Source: Monarcha castaneiventris obscurior
Taxonomy: Eukaryota; Chordata; Aves; Passeriformes; Monarchidae
Reading direction: 5' to 3'
DNA: 64,000 nucleotides
NCBI GenBank assembly: GCA_026261815.1
Contig: JAMPIT010000417.1
Span: 2,699,501 to 2,763,500 of the forward strand
How positions within the stretch are numbered: position 1 is the first letter of the stretch; each line of letters begins with the position of its first letter. The notes beneath the pieces are model-generated. The model worked only from the letters and a program-made list of their open reading frames with translations. It did not search any database and was not told the origin of the DNA. The translations under genes were made by a program, and so were the position numbers. Shown here piece by piece: positions 1 through 12,200 of the stretch.

Positions 1-204
1 AAAGACATATTTTCTTGTCTTCTGGAAAATGTCCAAGTACAATGTATGAATAGTCAGACACAGCACCTCTCATAATATGTATTTCTATCAAACATGCAAT
101 AATTTATGTAATTGTTCTATTTTTCATTTCATCTTTGTAACTTTCCTTCTCAGGTTTATTAAATTTTTCTGAAAATACTTGCGGACTTACCTTTCCCCTT
201 ACAG

Positions 205-296
205 GTCTTAGTGAATGTCACACTAGAAACAGGAAAACCAGTGATTGAAAGGAAATGTAGACTAAGTACTCTTCCCATAAATCCTTCTAAACCCAA
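205..296 (+). CDS. CFAP54: CFAP54 window exon 1 (boundary uncertain)
   Basis: The exon follows a good acceptor (ctttccccttacag) and is followed by CAA|gtaaaa. The open frame reads VLVNVTLETGKPVIERK and looks like real protein. In that frame it ends in phase 2, whereas exon 2 needs phase 0. A small exon may lie between them, the donor may differ, or there may be an indel. The exon is probably real but its 3' end is unproven. Confidence 0.6.
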
Positions 297-3200
297 GTAA
301 AAACACACATATAGGTGGTGTGAGTTAATTTTTATTTCTTATTCTCACATGAAAACCAATAATTAAGTTAAATTATAAATTAGTGCTTCTATGGAAAGGT
401 AAAAATTAAGGTTCTATAACACCTACACTGTAATTCTGAAAAATTATGTATGTCTAAGTTTTGAAATAAAAGAATGAAGCTTTTAATTTCTGCGTTTCCA
501 AGGTATAATTATATTTTGAATGATGTACACAGGTTCTTGCTCACCGTGGTAGCCATTGGACATTGCTTCAAAATGCTTGTCGAGAACTTTGGAATTATAC
601 TCAAGAATTACAACTGATTGCTAACCAGTCGCATTCCCATATGGATGAATTTCCCATCACCTGGGATTTTCTTAGGAACACCATCTGGTTGCCATTTTAT
701 TTTGCATCAGACATGATCATTGATATGATAATTGATCTACAAGCAAGCAGTTCTCTTAAGGTAAAAAATATTTTTATTAAGACAACTTTTTATTATCACA
801 TTTTCACCAGAGAGATAGCTTTCTCCTTCTTGCATTATATTCTGGTATCTCCAGGTTATTCTCTGTAACAAGTTTTTCAGATGATTACAGTACTTTCTAA
901 TCTTTGTAATTGAATTGTCCTAAAAACATATTTGAAAATAACAGGTATAATGATGTTTCTTCATTGTAGATTGTGGATCCCGAAGGAGACTTTTGCATTC
1001 CCAGTTGTTTAGGAAGTATTGTGGATGAGAATGGTGGTTCTAATCTTCATCCCCAGCCTCCCCTGGATGATGTGAATGTGGTTGACATGAGATGGATATG
1101 TAATCTGATTCTTAAAACAATAGAATTGTTATATCAAATGAAGAAGTGGGAAGCACTGGTACACATAGCTATACAATTTAACATATTTACACAGTAAGTT
1201 ATACCAACTCTAATAAAAACTAAAAAACTAAGATTATATAGTTTAATATACCATTATCTTGCTTAATTACTACACTTTGTTTTTTTTCCAGTGAGAGGTA
1301 CACAGAACAAGTGAGTCCGCTGCTGGTGTATGCTCAGAGGCAGCTGCTGGAAAGGATGGAGCAATTCAGTGGCCCAGACAGCTGTGAATCTCATTTCACA
1401 AAACATCTGGCTGATAATGCACAGAAGGTGGAACACAGGTTTCTTTTTGGGGCACTGACTCTTAATGTGAACTAAATATGGAGAAGCACTTTCACTGGTT
1501 AGATTAATATGCTTTCTCATAGTATTCCCAATAGTCGATTATAATAAATTAATGAACATAATTGATTGAAGTGCATGAAAAGGCTTGTATGACATGGTTT
1601 CAAGAGCAGCAGGTGAGCCAGAGGACATTTCTTCCATGCACAACACACCCATTCCATATTACAAGCCTGAATCTAATTTCATATTATATCTTGATGCCAC
1701 TCTTTTAAAACATTTATTTGAATATTGCTTTGTTTTTGTATTGGACACAGCTCCTAAAGAACAAAGTTAATCAGTGAGTTAAACCAAACACTGACAATGC
1801 CAGTAAAAAACTTTTAAAAACTTGATCACCACCAAAAAAAGCCCTAAGCAGCTCAGCAAGTTCCTGTTCCTCTCATTAAAAGCTATGGCTCTATATATTT
1901 ACTAACAGTGGCACTTGGAAAATTTTCATTGAATTAGCCATTAGAAATAAGGATTTTCAATGTTTTTTAATGTAATATTTATTTCTAAGAAGTTTTGCTG
2001 AAGTCAATCTCACCGTGGATATTTTTAGGATGTTTCTATTACTAATGTAAAGTTTTGGAGTACCGAACAGGTTTTTTCTGAACATGAACATGAACATGAA
2101 CGTGAACATGAACATGAACATGAACATGAACATGAACATGAACATGAACATGAACATGAACATGGGGTTCAGGAGCCACTGCCTGGCCTAGAGACAGCAC
2201 ACTGGTGTCCAGGGCTTGCAGGGACTCTGATGGCACTCCTGGCTCGAAGGGCAGCTGAGCTGCTCTGTCTTCTCTTTCCTGCTGACTCTCTCCAGCTCAG
2301 CCATTCAGAACACAGTCCTTTGTCTATAAACGGGTACCATGCCAAACCACCTCATAATGCTGATAACTGAGTTGTGGAAAAGTAGTCGTAGCTTTGAAAG
2401 ACAGCTTACAGATTGAAGGCTAGTGTTAGTTGATAGTAATAAGGATTTCAGGTAAGAAATTTGGAGTTTATGGCTACATTTCATACATCAGTGCCATTCT
2501 GAGAGTGTAGAACTAGTTCTGTTGGTCCTTCTCCTTCTGAAGTGATGTAATTACATCAGCAAAATAAAAAGTCTGTTGCGGGTTAGTCCTTTATAGAAGT
2601 CTGGAAGTTCGCCTCTGCCAGAGTTAGGCTGCCGTTGTTATTTGCTTAGAGCTATTTTGTATCGCCCTCTGCAGCATTCCATTGTGTTTCCCAGGCAACA
2701 TGGCCTTTAGGCATGCTTGCGGTGACAGGTTCTGTGCAAGCATGCGTTCGTCTGGGAAAAGAAGGCTGGAATATTTGCAGAACATCAAGGAGTTGCTCAT
2801 GATTATGGCAAATACCAAATAAGAGACAAGTTTAGTTCAGTAACTTCGAAACACTTATATCCAATATTTAGATGTGAATGTTTCACCTCTAACTGACAAG
2901 AGTGCTAGTTATGGGCCATTGGTGTCATTCTTAATTAGTCCTCTTTTGATTTTGTCATATGACTGAGTATATAGATATTTAACTGTAAGAACCAAACATT
3001 GATTTTTCTTAATATTATTCAATTATCATGAAACAAAACCATCTTTTTAGATGACTTGCAGAAACTACATAGGGTACAAGTTACAGCTGCCCGTTGCCCG
3101 TTCTGCCAGTGAAGGAGTGTTTCCTGGATGCTTTTTCAGTCCTGAGACGAATAATGATTCTACAGGTCAGAGCACAATTGACTATTGTGTGTTCTCTTTT

Positions 3201-6200
3201 CTCCCAAAGTCTTTCCTTTGTTTCATACTGGATTTTTTTTTTTTTTTAAATTCTGTTTCCCCTCCTTATCATGGTTCTTCCACTTCTCCTGCAATGCTTC
3301 TTTCAACAAACTGAGCTTTGTCTTCAAATTATTGTTCTTGATATTTTGGATGGATGGTAATGTCGTCAAGATCTTTCAGAATATATTCGGACTATGTCTG
3401 AAAGCAGAGAAAAGCAGGTACCAGATAATCTACAGCCTATGAGGAAGCTCGGTAGTCTTGGTCCAGTTTTCCGCTGTTATTGTTGGATATCCAGCAATAT
3501 ACCCAGAAGTTAGTGAGAATCAGAACTGTTATTGATAGAATTAATTTTCCTCGTGGTTAATAATTTGCTTAAGTTAATAAAGCAACAGCAAACAAAGAGG
3601 AAAATTTTAATATACTTTAGTTTTGAAGTTGTGAAAATGTTCAGATATGTTTTACAGGGTGATTTACTAAAAATATTTATTTATATATTACAAAATTTTT
3701 CTCCATAATTATTAATTCCTTTTAGATGACAATCAAGCAAAAGCCCTAGTTTGTGTGCCTCTTGATGTGAATGACACACTGAGATGTTTTAGAGAAACTC
3801 TAGAAAAATCTAAGTATCACAGCAGAGCACTGAGACACAGCAGAAAACTACTTTCATTGTTTCTTGCACACACACAAGGTGAGTGATTCATTGAAGTGTT
3901 TCTCCCTTATTAAGTGTATATGCAGTTAAAATAGTAAAGAGTGAAAGGAACAGATTTTTCTAAATTCAAGTTTTAGTTATTGGCCATTACAAAAATAGAG
4001 AATATGAAGTTAATGATGAAGTTTTCTAAGCACAACCTCTAAGCCTTATTTCCTATGATTTGTCTAATAGTTGGATGATAATTTTTTTTCATGCTGCTGT
4101 ATCACCTGTCTGTCTACAGTCATACCTCTGTCAGAGGACTGACTGGCAGATCTTCCCAAGTTTATTTTCACTAACAGAGCACATATTCTTTGGTTACACT
4201 GACCAATGAATTATGTCCAGTGAGTTTAACTAGGAGACACTGAATTGTAGCATAGGAAGACAAGTGAAAATAGAGTACACAGGAATTGTATGTTTGTTTG
4301 ACTAATGTGGTGTGAAAATATTTGTAGTGCTAGAGATGGTACAATACTTTTCCAAACTGATCGTATAAATCACTTTTCTGATCTAGAAAATGCTGGAAGA
4401 GCCATCAGCAGTCACAGCTCTTCAAGCAGAAAGCTGAAATTTAACATGGGAGGTGAAGTGATATTTCTCCCAGCACCATGTGACCTTTCTCAAGAAAAAT
4501 ATAATTTCTCCAGTACGGTTGAGAGTAGACCAATGCCAAAGTCAAAGCTTTCAGTAATTATCTCTTCCTATGAACAAACAATAGGTAATTTTTTTCATAA
4601 ATTTCTGCTTACAGCTAAGAAGTAATAGCAATCTCCCTATCTGTGTTTATATATATTTATTCTATTGTTATTTCCCTCTGTCAGACAGCTGTAACTCTCT
4701 GAAGGCTGGTTTCCAGGAATATACAGCCTTCCTCCTCTTGATGAGGAAATCTGCATTAGATCCCAACCAAGCCACTGCTTGGTATCTCTACAGCTATCTC
4801 ATTTTATGAAAAAAGCATTACTTCAGTGATATTATGCTGATTAATTCCCAATTCAGAATTTGATATAATGTCTAGCGGGCTCATTCTAATTCCATTACAT
4901 TTTTTTTTTCCTAGCAAACAGACTTTTCAGATTCTGTACATTTGAATATGAGGCCTAGTTACTTGGCTTCCATCTTACATTCTGGTATGGCTTTACTCAT
5001 ACAGTTACAGCTCCTCACTGCTACCTGATTTGCTGTATGGCTAAACAGGTCAAGTGTAGTAGGTCAACCGATGCTCTAAGTGGTTTTATTTGCAGCAAGG
5101 GTTCCAAAAATCAGCCTGTGAGAGTGCTACTGTGCTGTATGCAGGCAGAGTTGTTTAGCAGGGCCAATGACCTGCTTTCCAGTTTATCTTCTGAGCAGGA
5201 AGATATTTGAAAGAACAAAAATACAAAATATTAGGTAAACAGGTCCATATATATATATATATATCTTATTTTTGTTTTCAAAGTTAGTAGAAATGAGAAA
5301 GGGTACATTTGAAGGTAAAATATAAAAGACCAATAAAATTTAAAAAAAAATACCCATGCATTGAATTACATGTGAATTCATGTCTACTCATGCAAAATTT
5401 GTCCAAGGCTCAGTAACTGGTTTAATGATACGACAATGTGTTTTTCTAATTGACTAAAAATAAATAACAGGAATCCTTGAAATGAATAACCAGAGAGATC
5501 TCAAGGTACAGGCTCTACATGAACTTGGGAATCTTCACTTTTATGCTGGAAGCAAAAGGTACAGTTACTGGTTTTAAAAAGACCACTGCTTCATTTTTTT
5601 TGATTGGCAGTCCTGTACCCCACACTTTTAAGTTCTTGTGTTGTCCTCTAGTCCATATAACTTCTTTCATCTAACTCACTATTAGCTATATTTTGGGAGG
5701 GCTTTTTCCTAGACATTGTTTAGTTTTCTTAGCTACCTAATTGCTATTAAGCAAATCAATTATGCATATCTATGTTTTTAAGAAGTATTGTCTATTGCTT
5801 GATGATTTAATTTGAGTCCCAGTAAGTCTCTTGACCAGGAATGGTATCTTTTTTTCTTCATGTTGTAGAAACTATATTTCAGTTTTTGACTCAATCAGAA
5901 TTATATCTCAGGCAATAAAGGAAAAATGAAGTGGGGCTTATCTTCCACTTAGGAAAATGTCAGCAATATGATGGTATTTTTTATGTTACAGAGATGCTTT
6001 TAAATATTGGTGTCAAGCCCTTGATGAAACACTCAACATTGCTGATGCTCTTAACACCTGGCAGGAGTTAGGTTTTCCAAAAGGTGCTACAGACTGCTTT
6101 GCAGTTGGAAGATCAACTGATATGAGTCAGAAACTTCTTTCTCAGGCTGGAGCTTGGGGATGTTTACATGCAGCAGTCTTAGTGGCTAAGATAGCTCAGT

Positions 6201-9200
6201 AAGTATCTTATCCATATGTGTATTTCTACCATATTTTAAACAAATTGCTCATCCAAGACATGAGGCAACTTCAAATTAAAAACCAATAATGAGTTGTTAT
6301 AAAAAGGACTCATCAAAGCAGAGGAATTTTTCCTTTCAGGGAGAAATTTATTCCTTTGGAGAATATTGTTTTTTCCCTTTTCTCGAGTGCTCATCTTTGA
6401 TCATAAATGCAGCTGTACATTATATGGAGAGATCACTAAAAGATAACAAAATGATAAAAAGTCATAAGTGCAAGGATTTTACAGTCATATTGATTTTCAA
6501 CCAAAATATCACATCTCCAAAGTCATTGCACTTATTAAATATTAATTTATCTTGAGGTCAGATTTACTGCCTAAATAAATAACTAAAGTATTATTTTTCT
6601 GGTGAATTAGAACTAAATGAAATTTGAATTACTGTACAAAAGTCTACCATCAATAAATATTTCCATCCAGTACTCCTTGACTGCTGGTAAAAAACTATGA
6701 GTGTAATTCTGAGCTGTTCCTCAATGTATTGTACAAAATATAAATCTAGAAATATCCCAGACAGCATTAAATGACCTTAGAAACACTATAACCATGAAAG
6801 GGCAGAGCTTCATCCAAGTAAATTGCCTTACCTGTGAAGCACGTAGCTTGGTTAGCAGCTGGTATTTTAGTGTTAGCATGGGTATTTCAGGATGAAATGG
6901 CATTTCCACACTTAGAATTAGCACCCAAAAGGAAAAGGAGTGAGTTTAACTTGATTATAACTGACAGCTCTTCTAATTCTGACCTGTGGTTCAGTCTCTG
7001 GTCCAGTTGGGTGAAACTAAATCCCTAGCTGCTTTTACAGGTGTTTGTGGCACCTATTTGCTGCATTGGATACTATCCCTTTGCTGCTATGTCCATTCCA
7101 AATCTTGTCACGATTTGGAGGGAGCTGTCCTCCAGACTTCTCCCTCTGGTGGTTCTTTTGTGTTTAGACCTGACTTGGACTGTTAAACATCTTTCTTTTG
7201 AGTTGCTCTTTCTACAGCAACTTGGTCACAGGCTATAAAATGCAGATTAAAGGATTCTAGTATTGAATTAATGATTTCTAGTATTGTTGATCATAGGACT
7301 ACCCTGCTACCAGGATGGTTTAAGGCTCTGATGGATACTGTGTGGGAACCATTAAATTTAGCTACACACCTGCCTTGTGAAAGTCCATGTGCTTGTTTTC
7401 TTAGGCTTCCTTTATGGAAAGAAATGCACTTCAGGGTGTGAATTGCTTAATCTGCTTTATCTTTTTAGTTTTGTATGAGATGGATTTTGCACTTAGCTTG
7501 CCTGTGTCTCTCCTTTAAGTTTGAGGATAACTGGACAGCTCCCTTTGTCTAGGTATGTCTTTGGTCAAATGCTTCTTTGCAGGGCATGGCTGAGCACCTA
7601 TTTAAAGAACAGGCAGTTGTTTTCCAGTAGGGAAAACATCTCAATTGTGTTAGCACTATTATTACATTAGACTAAAAGCCCAAGGATTTCAATAATTTAT
7701 ATTGATGTGTACATTCGTATTTCTTATTATTTGTTGTGCTTTAGGTATATAACAACATCACAGATGAGATTAAGAACAAAGTACTGCTATTTTTCTGCTA
7801 TACTTTTTAAGGTAAGAATGCAATTTCAGTTCAAATTCATGAAGTTAACAAATTTCTTCTAAAATGACCCTCTGTTAAAATAATTCTCTTTTCATTTTGG
7901 TTGTGAAAGGAAAATGGAGATCAGAGGTAGCTGACAATTTATGCATATTAGATACAATGTTTTTATTCTTTGTTTTTTAACATTATTCCTGTATTATAGC
8001 CTAAAATTATCACTTCAATAGGAGGCTAGAGTGTCTCAGAGAAAAAATACTGAAAAGTGAAGATGACTAGAAAATTTGACAGTCAAATATATTTTTCATC
8101 TCTTGAAGTATTCTGCTCAGGAAGAGTTGGATGGCATCAACAACAGCAGAATGCTCTCTCTTACATCTGTAGAGTCTTCACGGATTGTCTTAAATTTTCA
8201 ACCAAGAGCACAGACTCTTTAGAAAAAAATAATTTTGAATCCTTTTTAGCACTGAAAAATATTAGTTTGTAATACTAAAATCTCAGCTCTGTAAGGAGTT
8301 AGCTCTAAAAATAGAGAATATTAAAAATGATCCAGTTTCACTTACAAAGAAAAGAGGATCATTAAAATTAAGTTTGCAAACTTTCAGAAAAAAGAACTAT
8401 AGAGAAGAAAAATTCAGTTTACTTTTAAATGGAAGTTAAGATGCCAGTAACAAAAGTGATATAGGAAAAAGAACTGCAAATATTCTGGCAGTTATACTCT
8501 ACTGGGATCAATGATTACTCATCCCAGTGCAGCTTCAGGAAGTTAACTGGCTTCTTCCAAAACCAAGCAATGACAATGTCTAATGTCTTGTGTCATGGTT
8601 GTGACTGTGACACCTGTCCTAGGCCACATTGAAAAACTTGTTAAGTTCACCAAAGGGAGAACAACTTGAGGAAACAAAGGTAAAGGAGAATTTTAACTTG
8701 CTTCTAGCACTGTAATTGCTGAACAATTACTAAGCTGAACAATGGTGATGCCACCTTTCGACAGAAATGGTAGTAAGCATTTGTTCCAGTTATACAATGG
8801 TAGAAATAATTGTGACTTGACTGAAGTGGGTCTGATATTAATTGGGATAGAAGCAGCTTGCAGGGTGATTGTCTTGAAAAATATAATCAATTACTGTCAC
8901 TGTACTGCAAGAAGTTCAAGCCCATAATTTGTTCCTTGAATTGGAAAGTTTTTATAACCTTGTTTAAATTCCACCTCTGGTATAGGCTTTAGGCTTGTTA
9001 ATATCTCAGATTTGAGTGTAAATGCAAATTTCTCTAGCATATCATTGCTAACTACACCAAGATAAATACAACTGGGAAGGAATATCTAACATTAGATAAA
9101 ATGTTAGCTTTCTTCCTTTTTTAAGCGAGAACATTTAAATGATTTCCTTAAATTTCATATTAGTTTTTAGTTGTATGATTTAAGCTGTGCTACCTGACCT

Positions 9201-12200
9201 AGTTAAAGGTGGAACTGGAGTGAAACAAGCTTTTAACTGGCTTTAAAGTCAGCAACTCTCTCAGAAACGATCGGAGAGATACTGTCCTTAGACTATTTAC
9301 AGCTTGGTTTTTTTCTCCATCAATTTCACACATAAAACATTTTCTCTAAATATGTTTTTCAATATTTTGGCTGGAAACAGCTGAATATTTAAGGCATTGA
9401 TGGAGTTTCATTTATGAAGTAATTTATGAGTTATACTGTCTCACTAATACTTGTACATCTTTTCACAAACAATTCATTGTTATTACTTTCAGACCCTGTT
9501 TAGAGCTTCTCTTCCACATCCAACAACTGACTATGACTTTGTACAGTATGAAACAAATATTCTTATTCCTGGTATTGATTTGTTCTCTGATCGCTACAGA
9601 GCTGATATCTCTACTGTAGTTGCAAGTCTGAATTTCATTATGTTTGAACTACATTGTGCAAAACAAAATTTAATAGTAAGTATTATTTTTATGCTCTGGA
9701 AATGATTTTTAAGACACCTGGTCTTACTCTTCTGTGTGGGTGTACTTATGAGATACCTCAGAACCTCTAACAAAATACCCTTATGGCTAGGTTCTGTGGT
9801 ACATAAAATAAGCTATAGCTTGCTGCGTAGAAGTTTTAGAAACTACAGGAAAATTGTTCATTCTAGAAGATGACAACACATGGTTCATTTAGCTTAGGCA
9901 TTTTAGATGAAATTTTCTATTATATACTATTTAAAATACACTGTACTGAAAATTACTTTAAATGCATTATGTCCAGAATACTTTCAACACTTAGTAATTA
10001 AAAGTCCCTTCTGTCTTTCTCCTTCTCATGTTCTCTTATTCCTCTGTATGAAGTATTTTTAGAGCTTCCCTCTTATGTTGGTTATATTCCTATTGCCTCC
10101 ATTTAATGTCTGACCATTTCCACCTTATTCCAGCTCCATTCAAAGGGCTGTACATTAGAATGAGTAGATTGAATTGATTACTAGTACTGAAAAGGGTGCA
10201 ATGCTCTTTCTTTTCTAGCTGGGGTCCTGTAAGAATTTCCTGTCAGGTGATTATTGTATACCTCTGTCAATCAACTCTAAGCATGACACAAAACTCTCCA
10301 TCTGAAAAAGTAGCTAGTTTTTTCACGCTTTAATGAATTGAATCCATTTATGGCAAGGTCCTGCAAGTGGCAGAGACAGTGCCAGGGAGGGGAAAAGATT
10401 GCATGGCTGGCAGCAGGGGAGTAAGAAAAGATTAGGAGGTAGAGATAGAAGAGGAGTTAGGCATGAGGAGGCAGAAAGATGTTACACCTCTTTTTCTCAG
10501 AAAGCCATTTGTTGGATTGATTTCTTTTGGAACTTCAGGCTGACTCCCATTGTTGCTTCTTCCCATCCTGCTTTACTGGAGTTCACTTCAGGGTTATTTA
10601 GCTTTGTCTAACTGTCCTCGCTTTGGGAGATCCAGTGATATCAAGGCTCAGACAATTACCTGGAGGCAGGGGCACTTAATTTGACTGCTTGCTTGATGTG
10701 GCCATGCACTTTTTTTGATTCTTTCTGTGCTTTTGCTGGCAGAATATAGATCCAGGTCATGGATCATGGTCAAAGCAATTGCAGTTTTAGCAGGATGAGA
10801 GCTTCATTTCCCCTGAATGCTTATTGTGTGGAAATGTTTTGGATGGTGGGTACTAAGTTGATTTGACACTTAAATCAAAATATATCAAGATTCAAGTTTT
10901 ATTAAAAATAAAACTTCAAAGACTAATTTTGTTGAACTACTTCAAATATAAGTAGGAAACTGTATGGGTACAATTAAAACATTTGCCCCAAGCATTTGTA
11001 ATCCAAATTCAGAAGTATTAAGCTACATTATGAAAACTTAAAGTGAATTTGACAAAAATCGAACAATGCTGTTAGCATTTTCTAAGCTTGGGGACATTTT
11101 AAAGTGAAGAAAAATGTAAAAGCTGAGCAGTAATTAAATTTTGAAAGTTCTTTCATTTTCAATAAACACATAAATCTGTTAGGAAAGAATCTGCTTTTTC
11201 TGAAATATTGTATAACAATAGATCACAGAATGCTTAGGGATTGAAGGGACATTTAAAGATCAGCTAGCCCCAACACCCATGCCCATGCAGGGACACCTTC
11301 CACTAGACCAGGTTGCTCAACACCTCATGCAACCTGGCCTTTAAAGTTCACTGAGTAACCTGGTTCAGTACCTCACCACGCTCATGGTAAAGAACTTCTT
11401 CCTAATATCTAACTTATATTTCCTCTTTTTCAATTTGTACCCATTATTCCTTGTCCTATCACTACAGTTCCTGATGAAGAGTCCCTCTCCAACTTCCATG
11501 TAGGCACCCTTCAGATACTGGGAGGATATACAGTGCCTCTATACTTTACCAGAGCTCAGTTTTAAAATGTTTTTTTATTAGTTGTCCCCCCTAAAAAAAT
11601 CAATTTAAAAGGAATGTAAATAAATTTGTCACTAGGTCTCATCACCATCCCCTTTATTTTACAATTAGTATAATTTCACTTAGACAATTGCAGCACTTCA
11701 TTGTGTTTATTTTAAAAAGCTTACAGAATTCTATTCTTCTGTTAATTATATTGAAAAAAATATGGCTTCAAAATGCAGATGGTTTTAGAAATCCCTTGTA
11801 TCAACCTATTTCCATTAGGTTTACTCACTAATGGTACAGTAAAAATTCCCACCTTGATCGTAGAGAATAATTTGGACAAACTTCACTTCCTACATTGTGA
11901 ATCACATGTAAGGTAGTATCAGGGGTTAGCTTTAGCCAGCTGAAGAACTTTTTAAAACATTAATCTTTCAGAGAGCATAGTAGTGATGGTGTGTGATGAT
12001 CAAAGCAGTAATCTTATATTATCCATATACTTCTGATGTGTAATTGCAATGTGTCTTTCCATAATTGTACCCTGTATGATGTTTATAGCTCCATGACCTA
12101 CTATTTTGCTACAGATTTTACCTCTGTTCACATTATACCAATATATTGTGTCTGAGATTTGTAAGGACCCAGCTAAATGTATTGAAGGAAGAATCCTCAA

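Noticed and set aside
1957..2236. Minus-strand frames encoding Met-Phe and His-Val repeats
   Set aside because: They are translations of the TGAACA hexamer array.
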